Shown: in pieces, positions 44,580-53,705 of the stretch | Layout: the number at the start of each line of letters is the position of its first letter | How positions within the stretch are numbered: the first letter of the stretch is position 1 | DNA from: Paucihalobacter sp036825875 | Lineage (GTDB): Bacteria > Bacteroidota > Bacteroidia > Flavobacteriales > Flavobacteriaceae | DNA length: 64,000 bases | Direction of reading: 5' to 3' | Assembly (NCBI RefSeq): GCF_036825875.1 | Contig: NZ_DAISXK010000005.1 | Location: 37,673-101,672 of the forward strand | Notes under the pieces: generated by a model | What the model saw: only the letters and a program-made list of their open reading frames with translations | What the model was told of the DNA's origin: nothing | Database searches by the model: none | Program-made: the position numbers and the translations under genes

Positions 44580-44990
44580 TTAACGCATTAAATTAAAGGT
44601 GCTTCCGTTATCGGCAATAAGCTCCAAGGAAGTATTTGTTATTTCTATAATATCCCATAAAACAACTGCCGGCTCATTATTAAGTACAATTTGGCTGTTA
44701 TCAGTGGTTAAATTATATTCATAAGCTTGAAATTCTTGTGATACACATGGGTCGCCATCAAAAGTTTGAAAAACCAGTAGATTATTGACGCCTAAGTCAA
44801 AATAGCTATTTTTTTGACATTCATCAAATACATTAATATTTGTATTAGATGGATTTACACTTTCAATAGAAATTAAAAACCACCGCAGTTAAAGTAATTG
44901 CTGTACATTAGGAGAGTCATCACCAGTACTGCATCACAGTAAAAAGAAAGGAGCAAGAACCAAAACCAGATATAATTGTATGCGTTTCAT
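44580..44990 (-). pseudogene. Lipocalin-like lipoprotein gene with two in-frame stops
   Basis: Read from ATG at 44990, one unbroken frame of 137 codons gives a signal peptide (MKRIQLYLVLVLAPFFLL), then TGA at codon 19 where the lipobox residue before Cys20 should be. Next comes STGDDSPNVQQLL, then TAA at codon 34, and a full domain beginning LRWFLISIESV with two conserved Cys and ending GSTFNLMR. The layout matches small lipocalin-like lipoproteins of Bacteroidota. No frameshift is needed; only two base changes would restore it. It could also be a sequencing error. The region 44991-45239 holds no gene. Confidence 0.7.
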
Positions 44991-45239
44991 ACCACTTATT
45001 TTCTCATATATAATAAAATTTAGAATGAGCAGTTTTAAAGCAACTGAAAAACAGTAATGTAAAGGATTTGAAATGGATACATAATAAAAAAAATCCTGCT
45101 TCATTGCCACACTTTTATGGTAGAAACAAGACTTTTTAGTTGATTAATAGCATATCAAATATAGAAGATAAGTTATGATACTTTTAGTTATAATTTATGA
45201 ATGGTATTGTTTTTTATATTAATGGTTTGTTTCTTCACA

Positions 45240-46373
45240 TCAACTATACTTTACCTTCCGTAAAATGCGCATAGTTTCATTATAAAATCTGTAAACTTCT
45301 TCATTGTAATTTTTTAAATAAGGCTTGGCCTCATTTAACTTATCAATAGCTTCGTGAAATAAATTTAAATAACAAATCAAATAGGTGGCAGGCAGATTTT
45401 TTAAATCATAGTTTTCATTTTTAGATAATTGTAATCCCTTTTTTAGCTTTTCTAATATGATATTGTTTGCGTTGTAAATATGGTAGAGTACTTTTTTGTC
45501 GAATTGAGGCGCATGAAATAAAAGTTTGGTTTCGATATGGTAATTGGCATTGTCCTCAAAATGAATTACTGTTTCTTCTAATGGATAGTATTTATATGTG
45601 TTGTGAAGTCCAAGGTTGACATATTCTCGAATTTTAAAGGAAGCGTCATTATGACTAATCGCTACTTCATCAAAGGTCGAATAAAACAGTCGCACTTGTT
45701 CATTCACCAATTCAATGTCAACTCTAGAGAAAAACACTTCATCCTTAACAACCTTTTTTTGTCCAGCCCAGCACAGCACAAAATATTCTTTAAACACCTT
45801 GTATTGAGGTTCAAAATCGGCTCTTTTCTTCATAAAATCAAATACGCCATTCAAAGTGTATTCAATATTGTTTTGAGCATGTTTTTCAATGGCTTCAACT
45901 ATGGCCGAATTAATATCTTTCACCACAATATCAAACACCTTGGGCATACTCATGCTGCCATCTCTAAAAAACACCGAGCCGCCGTAGTATTTCCAAATAT
46001 TTTTACGTAGTGAGGTGAGTTTTTCCATAGATCTAATCGTCACCAAGCCTACCACTTTATCATCTGGTAAATGCGGAAAGGGAATATTTTCGTAGGAAAC
46101 TACAGGCGGATTTGTAAGGTAGGCATTAATGAGATTTTGTATTTTACTATCGTCAAAAAAATCAACGCCTACAATTTTGTTGTCTTCGTCTTCAACGCCT
46201 ATTACAATGTAAGAGTTGTTTTTTGGGTTGCTATTAGACAATGCACAAATGTGCTTTAAAAACTTAGCCTTACCTTCCTTTTGACCAATATCAATTTTTC
46301 GCTTTTTGTCATAAAAGCTGTTCTCATCATTATGAGCAAGCAGATTTTTTATAAGTAGGCGTTTGTTGATCAT
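45240..46373 (-). CDS. AlbA_2 (Schlafen-like) domain protein, putative DNA/nucleotide-binding
   Basis: Cytosolic 377-residue protein. The N-terminal part (about 5-125) is an AlbA_2/AAA_4 domain (KEGKAKFLKHICALSNSNPKN, YIVIGVEDEDNKIVGVDF, VTIRSMEKLTSLRKNIWKYY). The rest is a conserved flavobacterial region without a named fold. Family members bind nucleic acids or act as transcription-related ATPase-like proteins, but no Walker motif is seen here. Monocistronic. A palindromic repeat lies 6 bases beyond the ATG. Confidence 0.7.
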   Translation of the reverse strand: MINKRLLIKNLLAHNDENSFYDKKRKIDIGQKEGKAKFLKHICALSNSNPKNNSYIVIGVEDEDNKIVGVDFFDDSKIQNLINAYLTNPPVVSYENIPFPHLPDDKVVGLVTIRSMEKLTSLRKNIWKYYGGSVFFRDGSMSMPKVFDIVVKDINSAIVEAIEKHAQNNIEYTLNGVFDFMKKRADFEPQYKVFKEYFVLCWAGQKKVVKDEVFFSRVDIELVNEQVRLFYSTFDEVAISHNDASFKIREYVNLGLHNTYKYYPLEETVIHFEDNANYHIETKLLFHAPQFDKKVLYHIYNANNIILEKLKKGLQLSKNENYDLKNLPATYLICYLNLFHEAIDKLNEAKPYLKNYNEEVYRFYNETMRILRKVKYS

Positions 46374-46378
46374 GGTAC

Positions 46379-46396
46379 TTCCTGCGAAAGCAGGAA
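46379..46396. repeat. Dispersed palindrome, copy 1
   Basis: TTCCTGCGAAAGCAGGAA, a perfect 7-bp stem with a GAAA loop. Related copies are at 50985-51002 and 51152-51169, all in intergenic DNA. Confidence 0.65.
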
Positions 46397-46411
46397 TCTC
46401 GTTATTTCAAT

Positions 46412-47164
46412 TTATAATTTTTTCATTACCGTCGTCGAATTAGCCTGAGCCGTAGGAAACACTAAAATATCCGCCAGATTCACATGTGGCGGTCTCGATA
46501 TTGTAAAGAAAATAATCTCAGCAATATCTTCGGCTTGTAAGGCTTTAAACCCTTTGTAAACATTATTGGCAAGGTCATCTCCTTTAAATCGTACTTGCGA
46601 AAATTCGGTTTCTACCAAACCCGGATTGATCGCCGAAACTTTAATATTATAGGGGTTCAAATCTATCCGCATGCCTTCGGTAATAGCCAAAACAGCATGT
46701 TTACTTGCACAATACACATTGCCCTTTGGATAGACCTCTTTCCCAGCCGAAGAACCGATATTAATGATTTGGCCAGATGCTCGTGCCACCATTTGCGGGA
46801 TCACAGCTTTTGATACGTAAAGCAATCCTTTCACATTGATATCCATCATTGCATCCCAATCGTCTAAACTACCCGTATTTATGGGATCTAAGCCGTGAGC
46901 ATTACCGGCATTATTTATTAAAATATCGATATTTTTAAAGTTTTCTGGTAAAGATTTTATGGCATGTTCTACAGTATTTTTATCTCGTACATCAAAATGA
47001 AGGGTATGAACTTGGGTTTTATTTGAAAGCTCATTTTTTATAGTTTGTAAGCGCTCTTGTCTCCGTCCACAAAGAATTAATTTTATGCCGTTTGAAGCCA
47101 ATAAATAAGCGGTCGCTTTTCCGATACCGCTTGTGGCGCCTGTAATCAAAGCTGTTTTTGTCAT
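46412..47164 (-). CDS. Short-chain dehydrogenase/reductase
   Basis: Cytosolic NADP(H)-dependent oxidoreductase of 250 residues. The nucleotide motif is ITGATSGIGKATAYL, with NNAGNAHG and the catalytic Ser/Tyr/Lys in NIGSSAGKEVYPKGNVYCASKHAV. The layout and length match the YdfG-type 3-hydroxy-acid or L-allo-threonine dehydrogenases, though substrate is not proven. It starts 19 bases before the stop of the neighbouring aldo-keto reductase gene on the same strand. Confidence 0.92.
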   Translation of the reverse strand: MTKTALITGATSGIGKATAYLLASNGIKLILCGRRQERLQTIKNELSNKTQVHTLHFDVRDKNTVEHAIKSLPENFKNIDILINNAGNAHGLDPINTGSLDDWDAMMDINVKGLLYVSKAVIPQMVARASGQIINIGSSAGKEVYPKGNVYCASKHAVLAITEGMRIDLNPYNIKVSAINPGLVETEFSQVRFKGDDLANNVYKGFKALQAEDIAEIIFFTISRPPHVNLADILVFPTAQANSTTVMKKL

Positions 47165-47182
47165 TTTTTAAGTATCAATTTT

Positions 47183-48049
47183 TTATGGAGTTTCTTTACC
47201 TTGAGAGGCTTCTAAAAGGAGAAACCAGTCTTCTAATTCTAAATTAATGTTGGTGCTTTCAGATGCTTTTTTAAGTCGCTCAGGATTTGAAGTGCCAACA
47301 ACCGGATGCATTCCCGAAGGGTGTTTCAATAACCAGGCATAAAGCAGTTGGTCTTCGGTAGCTTGATATTTTTTACATAGACCTTCTAATTGTTTAGAAA
47401 TTCTATCATTTTGCTCATTCTTTTGCTTAAAATAACTTCCCAAAGGCGACCAAACCTTGGCTGTTTGTTGCTTGAGCATGGCATAATCCAAAACCCCGTT
47501 AAATAGAGCAGTTGGTTGGGTTAATGAACATTCTACCTGGTTAGTAGTGATTTCTAAATGCGGCGCTAATACTTGCATTTGCGACACCGAAAAATTGGAT
47601 ACACCAAATGCCCTTATGATTCCTTTTTGTTTTAAATGCGTAACAGCTTCTAAAACATCATCAACGTGCATCAACGGACTTGGACGGTGCAATAAAAATA
47701 CATCTAAATAATCAGTTTTTAGATTGCGTATGCTTTGCTCTGCTGAACCAATGATATAGCCTTTACTATAGTTGTAATGCTTAACCTTATTGGGGCGATG
47801 ATTAGAAATCAACTGAATGCCACATTTGGAAATTAATTGAATGCTCTCCCTATGAAGTCCACCTTTTTTAAACGCTTTTCCAAATTCAGCCTCAGTGGTA
47901 TAATCTCCATAAATATCCGCATGATCAAAAGTTGTTATACCGTGAGAAACACAATTATTAATAAGCGCTGACATTCGTGCAGTTGATAATTTCTTGCCCC
48001 ATAAACCCCAAGTCATGGTTCCTGATATAATTCTAGAAAAATTTGACAT
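47183..48049 (-). CDS. Aldo/keto reductase
   Basis: NAD(P)H-dependent (alpha/beta)8 reductase of 288 residues, YdhF-like. The catalytic tetrad is visible: Asp and Tyr in FDHADIYGDYTTE, Lys in QLISKCGIQ, His in DVFLLHRPSPL. The cofactor loop is near WSPLGSYF and GTSNPERLKKA. The ATG at 48049 (MSNFSRIISGTMTWG) is preferred over an upstream ATG at 48079, since the family begins just before RIISGTMTWG. It precedes the SDR gene by 18 bp on the same strand. Confidence 0.92.
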   Translation of the reverse strand: MSNFSRIISGTMTWGLWGKKLSTARMSALINNCVSHGITTFDHADIYGDYTTEAEFGKAFKKGGLHRESIQLISKCGIQLISNHRPNKVKHYNYSKGYIIGSAEQSIRNLKTDYLDVFLLHRPSPLMHVDDVLEAVTHLKQKGIIRAFGVSNFSVSQMQVLAPHLEITTNQVECSLTQPTALFNGVLDYAMLKQQTAKVWSPLGSYFKQKNEQNDRISKQLEGLCKKYQATEDQLLYAWLLKHPSGMHPVVGTSNPERLKKASESTNINLELEDWFLLLEASQGKETP

Positions 48050-48245
48050 AATTGTTATGGAATTAAATTTATAGGTCAATTCTTTGTAAAAATATTTAAA
48101 AAAGATTCATTTACACGTTGGATAGGTCAATTTGTTCGTAAGGAAGTTCACTCTAATTTCGAAGATTTTGAAGCCATGAACATCTAATATCGCATTCCTG
48201 GCGTATATCTTTAAATTTTAAACCTTAAATCTAAATCTTAAAACC

Positions 48246-49064
48246 ATGAAATTATTTTTAAAAATCAATGTTCTTGTGTTATTAATTGCTACGCTGTTTT
48301 TTGTAGGCTGTACGGATAGTACCGACAATCCTCCTAGTGAAACTTCAAGCATTTCTATAAAACTTGTCGACAATCCTGGAGACTACGATAATGTTTTTGT
48401 TGAAGTTGTTGATGTGATGATTAAATATCAAGATAATAATAATCAAAACCAAGACCCGGAATCTGGATGGCAATCACTTCAACTTGTAAATTCTGGAGTT
48501 TATGACTTGTTAGAATTAACAGGTGGTGTTGATCTTTTGTTAGTGGACAACTATGATATACCTTCAGGGATTATTCAGCAAATTAGACTGGTTTTAGGAG
48601 ATGATAACTCCATCGTTATAGATGGTGAAACGTTTCCTTTAAATACACCTAGTGCGCAGCAGTCTGGTTTGAAAATTCAAATCAATCAAGCCGTTGAACC
48701 TAATTTTAATTATACATTTATTTTAGATTTCGATGCACATGAATCTATAGTGATGGCAGGAAATTCTGATAATATTATTTTAAAACCAGTTTTACGCGCA
48801 AGTCTAGAAGCTGCTTCTGGAATTATAAGTGGAATTGTTTTACCTGCTGATGTAGCCGTATTAATCACAGCAACAAATGGTGATTTTGAAACCTCGACGT
48901 TCTCGGATGACGCAGGTAATTTTATGTTTGCTGGACTTGCAGAAGGCGTTTATAATTTAACATTTACACCTGATGATGAGTCGTTGTTAACGGCACAGAC
49001 TTTTAACAATGTTACAGTAACAGTTGGAGAAACTTCAGATATTGGTACGATTATTTTAGAATAA
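48246..49064 (+). CDS. DUF4382 lipoprotein with C-terminal carboxypeptidase-like domain
   Basis: A 272-residue lipoprotein. The lipobox ATLFFVGC gives Cys22. The DUF4382 domain follows (about 32-190, SISIKLVDNPGDYDNVFVEVVDVMIKY.., with SGIIQQIRLVLGDDN). A transthyretin-like sandwich (about 198-272, GIISGIVLPADVAVLITATN) closes the protein. DUF4382 proteins are surface or periplasmic lipoproteins of unknown role. A shorter relative lies 190 bp downstream. Confidence 0.85.
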   Translation: MKLFLKINVLVLLIATLFFVGCTDSTDNPPSETSSISIKLVDNPGDYDNVFVEVVDVMIKYQDNNNQNQDPESGWQSLQLVNSGVYDLLELTGGVDLLLVDNYDIPSGIIQQIRLVLGDDNSIVIDGETFPLNTPSAQQSGLKIQINQAVEPNFNYTFILDFDAHESIVMAGNSDNIILKPVLRASLEAASGIISGIVLPADVAVLITATNGDFETSTFSDDAGNFMFAGLAEGVYNLTFTPDDESLLTAQTFNNVTVTVGETSDIGTIILE

Positions 49065-49085
49065 CCAATCATGAAATCAATTTTT

Positions 49086-49117
49086 AAAAGGCGGTATTTT
49101 TCTAATACCGCTTTTTT
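49086..49117 (+). terminator. Rho-independent terminator
   Basis: Stem GCGGTAT/ATACCGC (49091-49097 with 49105-49111) with A/T extension and a T run, after the first DUF4382 gene. Confidence 0.85.
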
Positions 49118-49251
49118 ATTTACTTCTTCTCAGCTATAAATCCGATCAGCAATTGCGCCTTAACGATTTTATGTGCTATTTACATATTATAATATTATAA
49201 AGTATTAGTATTAAGTAATTTTGTTTTGTAATAATTCAACGTCCCCAAATT

Positions 49252-49821
49252 GTGAACCACTTTCAGCTCATTAAATCATTCTGTTTAACAGTACTCATTT
49301 TAGGATTTTTTTCAAGTTGTTCAAAAGAAGAACTCGAAAACGATGTCCAACTAACCAATGTTTCAGTTAAATTAAAAACGATTACAGGTGAATTAAAAAA
49401 AGTCTATATCGATATTGAAGATGTTCAACTTAAGGTGAAACAAGAAGAGAATACTCCTGGAACTTGGTTAAGTTTAGAAGCTATCAATAATGGTATTCAC
49501 AACACATCAGACTTAAATAACGAAAATGCTCTTTTATTAGTAAGTAATTTTTCGGTTGAAGCCGGCTATATTTATGGCATGAGACTGGTTTTGGGAGAAA
49601 ACAATTTTATGGACATCAGCAATGTGCTGCACAGTTTAGATGTGAGCGACTTAGGAAATTCTAATCCAACCAATACGGTTTCAACACAGTTACAGCACAA
49701 TAAATCTTATGTTTTCACAATTGAGCTGAACAAAGACCAATCCATTTCGTATGACGAATCGTCAAGCATGATGGTTTTCAACCCAAAGATACAAACCGAA
49801 ATAAGACAGTTTCAATATTAA
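49252..49821 (+). CDS. Short DUF4382 lipoprotein
   Basis: A 189-residue lipoprotein starting at GTG (MNHFQLIKSFCLTVLILGFFSSC, lipid anchor Cys23). One DUF4382 domain follows (LTNVSVKLKTITGELKKVYIDIEDVQLKVKQ.., with GYIYGMRLVLGENN). It is a paralogue of the gene just upstream, but lacks the C-terminal sandwich. No ATG is available near the signal peptide. Function unknown; the pair precedes the MoxR operon but is separated by a terminator. Confidence 0.82.
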   Translation: MNHFQLIKSFCLTVLILGFFSSCSKEELENDVQLTNVSVKLKTITGELKKVYIDIEDVQLKVKQEENTPGTWLSLEAINNGIHNTSDLNNENALLLVSNFSVEAGYIYGMRLVLGENNFMDISNVLHSLDVSDLGNSNPTNTVSTQLQHNKSYVFTIELNKDQSISYDESSSMMVFNPKIQTEIRQFQY

Positions 49822-49845
49822 TTTTGTTAATCAAAATTTTTAAAC

Positions 49846-49884
49846 AATAAAAAGAGCAATACCAAGGTGTTGCTCTTTTTATTT
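49846..49884 (+). terminator. Rho-independent terminator
   Basis: Stem AGAGCAATACC/GGTGTTGCTCT with one G-T pair, flanked by A and T runs. It separates the DUF4382 gene from the MoxR operon. Confidence 0.88.
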
Positions 49885-49977
49885 TTAACCAATTATTAAC
49901 AGCAAACGACGAATAATTTTAACAATTTGCAGTTCATACAAAAATCAACAACCATCGGGTTTTAAATCAAATGAAAT

Positions 49978-50979
49978 ATGGAAGATACAAGTACTGTAGA
50001 TATCAAAGCCATTAATGAAAAAATAGAAAGGGAAAGTGCTTTTATTGATTTGCTAAATTTAGAAATGAACAAAGTAATCATCGGCCAAAAGCATATGGTC
50101 GAGCGTTTATTAATTGGATTACTCGGTCAAGGACATATTCTTCTCGAAGGTGTTCCCGGTTTGGCAAAAACACTCGCTATTAATACACTTGCGCAAGCAG
50201 TTCAAGGTAGTTTTAGCCGAATTCAGTTTACGCCAGATTTGTTACCAGCCGACGTAGTTGGAACCCTAATTTATAATATGAAGGAAAATGATTTCTCCAT
50301 TAAAAAAGGTCCAATTTTCGCAAACTTTGTTTTGGCCGATGAGATAAACCGTGCGCCAGCTAAAGTGCAATCCGCACTGCTTGAAGCCATGCAAGAAAAA
50401 CAAGTAACTATTGGTGACGAAACCTTTATTTTAGACAAACCGTTTTTAGTTATGGCAACTCAAAACCCAGTTGAACAAGAAGGAACCTATCCGCTGCCAG
50501 AAGCGCAAGTAGATAGATTTATGCTGAAAACCGTTATCGATTATCCAAAAATAAACGAAGAACAACTCATTATAAGAGCTAATTTGAAGGGTTCTTTCGA
50601 AAAAGTAAATCCAGTTATTTCTGTAGAGCAAATCTTGAATGCCCAAAAGGCAGTTAGAGAAGTTTATATGGATGAAAAAATCGAGAAATACATCCTCGAT
50701 ATCGTGTTCGCAACCAGATACCCTGAAAAATATAATTTAGAAAGTTTAAAACCATTAATTTCATTTGGATCTTCGCCACGTGGTAGTATAAATCTAGCCA
50801 CTGCCGCAAAATGCTATGCTTTTATTAGAAGAAGAGGCTATGTGATTCCTGAAGATGTGCGCGCTATTGTTTACGATGTGCTACGCCACAGAATCGGAAT
50901 TACCTACGAAGCTGAAGCCGAAAATATTACTAGTGTTGATATTATCAACAAAATCGTAAATCAAATTGAAGTACCGTAA
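49978..50979 (+). CDS. MoxR-family AAA+ ATPase
   Basis: Cytosolic AAA+ ATPase of 333 residues thought to act as a chaperone for vWA-domain partners. Walker A is GVPGLAKT (near 60), Walker B VLADEINRAPAK, sensor 1 MATQNPVEQEGTYPLPEAQ, and the C-terminal lid has SPRGSINLATAAKCYA. It is the first gene of the Bat operon. A 197-bp spacer with two dispersed palindromes separates it from the DUF58 gene, so the operon may have an internal processing site there. Confidence 0.95.
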   Translation: MEDTSTVDIKAINEKIERESAFIDLLNLEMNKVIIGQKHMVERLLIGLLGQGHILLEGVPGLAKTLAINTLAQAVQGSFSRIQFTPDLLPADVVGTLIYNMKENDFSIKKGPIFANFVLADEINRAPAKVQSALLEAMQEKQVTIGDETFILDKPFLVMATQNPVEQEGTYPLPEAQVDRFMLKTVIDYPKINEEQLIIRANLKGSFEKVNPVISVEQILNAQKAVREVYMDEKIEKYILDIVFATRYPEKYNLESLKPLISFGSSPRGSINLATAAKCYAFIRRRGYVIPEDVRAIVYDVLRHRIGITYEAEAENITSVDIINKIVNQIEVP

Positions 50980-50984
50980 ACCAA

Positions 50985-51002
50985 TTCCTGCGGAAGCAGG
51001 AA
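50985..51002. repeat. Dispersed palindrome, copy 2
   Basis: TTCCTGCGGAAGCAGGAA, one base different in the loop from copy 1. It follows the moxR stop by 5 bases. Confidence 0.65.
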
Positions 51003-51151
51003 TCTATTCGAGAATCTTTGCTATTGTGATTACATTAATTGAAATGAAATAATCATTCAGAAAACTAAGCAAAAATTAAAGACTAAAGATTTAAGGTCTC
51101 AATATTTGTTACGAAATAAGAATAGAAAATAGGTCAATTAAAATCTAAAAA

Positions 51152-51169
51152 TTCTTGCCTGCGCAGGAA
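51152..51169. repeat. Dispersed palindrome, degenerate copy 3
   Basis: TTCTTGCCTGCGCAGGAA contains the perfect 10-mer CCTGCGCAGG and ends 7 bases before the ATG of the DUF58 gene. Confidence 0.5.
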
Positions 51170-51176
51170 TAAAAAA

Positions 51177-52043
51177 ATGGATACCAAAGAGTTACTAAAA
51201 AAAGTTCGGAAAATTGAGATAAAAACCAGACGATTGTCTGACCATGTCTTCGGTGGCGAATACCATTCTACTTTTAAAGGTCGCGGCATGACCTTTAGCG
51301 AAGTGCGTCAATACCAATTTGGAGATGATGTACGGAATATAGACTGGAATGTAACCGCGCGCTATAACGAACCTTATATAAAAGTATTTGAGGAAGAACG
51401 CGAACTTACCATGATGCTAATGGTAGATGTTTCCGCTAGTAAATTGTTTGGTACCAAAAATAGTTTTAAAGATGAAATTGCAACAGAAATTGCCGCAACC
51501 CTAGCTTTTTCAGCAACCCAGAACAACGATAAAATTGGGCTTATTTTATTTACAGATCAAATTGAGTTATACATTCCGCCAAAAAAAGGACGCTTCCATG
51601 TTCTTAGAATTATTAGAGAATTATTAGAGTTTAAACCCAAAAGCAAACAAACTAATTTAGACGAAGCTTTAAAGTTTTTATCAAATGTGATGAAAAAGAA
51701 GGCAATTGTATTTTTGTTATCAGATTTTATTTCAGAAGATTACAAACAAACCTTAAAAATTGTATCAAACAAACACGATATTACTGGTATAAGAATTTAT
51801 GACCAACACGAAGAAACCATTCCTAATTTAGGACTGGTACAAATGATTGACGAAGAATCTGGCGAACTCATGTTGGTAGATACTAGCTCAAAAAAAACAA
51901 GATATGCATACGCTAAATACTATCTTGAAAAAGTGAATTATTTTAAAGACAGTTTTGCCAAATCTGGCGCTGGGTCTTTAGATTGTCGGGTTGATGAAAG
52001 TTACGTTACCAAGTTGTTAGGATACTTTAAACGCAGAGGATAA
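51177..52043 (+). CDS. DUF58 (vWA-like) protein of the MoxR/Bat operon
   Basis: A 288-residue cytosolic protein. The DUF58 signature FSEVRQYQFGDDVRNIDWNVTARYNEPYIKVFEEE is followed by a vWA-type MIDAS motif (LMVDVSASKLF, near residue 84) and further Rossmann-like strands (GLILFTDQIELYIPP). DUF58 proteins are the usual partners of MoxR ATPases. Nine bases separate it from the next gene. Confidence 0.92.
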   Translation: MDTKELLKKVRKIEIKTRRLSDHVFGGEYHSTFKGRGMTFSEVRQYQFGDDVRNIDWNVTARYNEPYIKVFEEERELTMMLMVDVSASKLFGTKNSFKDEIATEIAATLAFSATQNNDKIGLILFTDQIELYIPPKKGRFHVLRIIRELLEFKPKSKQTNLDEALKFLSNVMKKKAIVFLLSDFISEDYKQTLKIVSNKHDITGIRIYDQHEETIPNLGLVQMIDEESGELMLVDTSSKKTRYAYAKYYLEKVNYFKDSFAKSGAGSLDCRVDESYVTKLLGYFKRRG

Positions 52044-52052
52044 TCGAATTAT

Positions 52053-53705
52053 ATGCAGAAAAAATTCAGTCGTAATATTAAAATAATCAACAAAAATACG
52101 CCGCTAAAGTTGTTTTTGATGCTGGTGTTTCTGATGCATGGCAATTTATATTCGCAAGTAAAAACATCGGTAGATAGTACCAAAGTTAAAATTGGCGCAC
52201 AAGTAAATTATACCATCGAAATTGAAGCCGATACCACACAACTAGTTGTTTTTCCAGAAACGCAAACCTTTTCACCATTAGAAGTCATTGAATTTTACGA
52301 AACAGATACCCTCAAAAACAATGATAAATACCGATTAATCAAAAAATATGGTTTAACACAGTTCGATTCGGGATGGTATCAAATTCCACGACAAAAAATT
52401 TTAATTGACGAACGCAGCGTTTTTTCCGATTCGATTTACGTCTATTTCCAAGATGTAGCGGTCGATACAACCAAGCAAAAGTTATTCGATATAAAACCCA
52501 TTATTGAAGTTGATAAACCTAAAAGTAAAACCTGGCTTTATATTCTTATTGGTTTATTAATTGTCGCCTTAATCGCCGCTTTGCTGTATTGGTTTATCTG
52601 GCGCAAAAAACCACTTACCGAAGAAGAAAAAATTGCCCAATTACCGCCATTTGAACGCGCAAAAGTGGAGCTTCAAAAATTGGATAACAGCAAATTCCTC
52701 ATTCAAGACCAAACTAAAGAATACTATTCCGAATTAACAAGAATTCTACGAAGCTTTATAGATGAAAAGGTTTATGACCGAGCTATGGAAAGCACCTCTG
52801 GCGAACTGGTCGAACATTTAGAAATGCTAACAGAAGCTAAGCAACTTAAAATAAGCAATGAAATCATTCAACAAATAAACACCATATTTCGAAGAGCCGA
52901 TCTTGCCAAATTCGCAAAACAAGATCCCGATATGGAATCCGCTAAATCCGATTTAAACACAATCGATAAAGTTTTAGATGCCATCAACAAAGCCTTGCCG
53001 GAGCCGAGCGAAGAAGAAAAGCTCCTTAACGAGCAGTATCGTGAAGCTCAAGAGCGTAAAGCCAAACGCCGGAAAGTTATTTTAACCTCGGCCATTGTCG
53101 CCTTTCTACTAATTGCCACGGTTATAGGATTCGGAATTAAGTACGGCTTTGTGTATATGAAAGATGTAGTTATAGGAAAGGCCACTCTAGAATTACTAGA
53201 AGGTGAATGGGTAGATAGCGATTACGGAATGCCACCAATCTATATTTCAACACCCGAAGTTTTAAAGCGAATGGATGCTCCTGTTCCAGCAGAATTTAAA
53301 GACAAAATAAAAATGACAGCATTTGGTTATCAGCTCGAAGAAGAACTAACCATCGCAGTTACAACAACCAATTTAACTGAGCCACAAGAAAATTTAGATT
53401 TAAATGCAGCCATTGAAGGTAACTTACAAACTTTAGAATCTAGAGGCATTACAAATATTGTAACACTTAACGAAAAATTCACTACACCAAACGGAGCTGA
53501 AGGCATTAAAACATTCGGAACTTTAAGTGTGCCAAAAGAAAAGAAGGAAGGTTATATAGACGGAAATTATGTGATGCTAAGTTTTACAAGCAAAGATGTT
53601 ATCATTCAGCAAATAGTCCTCGTATGGAAGGCGAATGATCGTTATGCCAACGAAATTGCTGAGCGAATTATCAATTCAGTTGAATTACAACCAAAATCGA
53701 AGTAG
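52053..53705 (+). CDS. Bat-operon membrane protein of unknown function
   Basis: A 550-residue protein. Order: signal-like first helix (about 18-33), an extracytoplasmic BatD-like beta-sandwich (about 36-170, KTSVDSTKVKIGAQVNYTIEIEADTT), TM2 (about 172-195), a cytosolic helical region (about 200-345, with FERAKVELQKLDNSKFLIQDQTKEYYSELTRILRSFI, like DUF4381 tails), TM3 (about 347-368) and a second soluble domain (about 375-550). It ends next to the batA ATG. The first part resembles BatD and DUF4381 proteins; the last domain I do not recognise. Confidence 0.8.
   Translation: MQKKFSRNIKIINKNTPLKLFLMLVFLMHGNLYSQVKTSVDSTKVKIGAQVNYTIEIEADTTQLVVFPETQTFSPLEVIEFYETDTLKNNDKYRLIKKYGLTQFDSGWYQIPRQKILIDERSVFSDSIYVYFQDVAVDTTKQKLFDIKPIIEVDKPKSKTWLYILIGLLIVALIAALLYWFIWRKKPLTEEEKIAQLPPFERAKVELQKLDNSKFLIQDQTKEYYSELTRILRSFIDEKVYDRAMESTSGELVEHLEMLTEAKQLKISNEIIQQINTIFRRADLAKFAKQDPDMESAKSDLNTIDKVLDAINKALPEPSEEEKLLNEQYREAQERKAKRRKVILTSAIVAFLLIATVIGFGIKYGFVYMKDVVIGKATLELLEGEWVDSDYGMPPIYISTPEVLKRMDAPVPAEFKDKIKMTAFGYQLEEELTIAVTTTNLTEPQENLDLNAAIEGNLQTLESRGITNIVTLNEKFTTPNGAEGIKTFGTLSVPKEKKEGYIDGNYVMLSFTSKDVIIQQIVLVWKANDRYANEIAERIINSVELQPKSK

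Noticed and set aside
44932..44934. TGA in the lipoprotein pseudogene as selenocysteine
   Set aside because: The stop falls at a lipobox position before a cysteine, a second stop (TAA) follows, and no selenocysteine machinery or stem-loop is seen.
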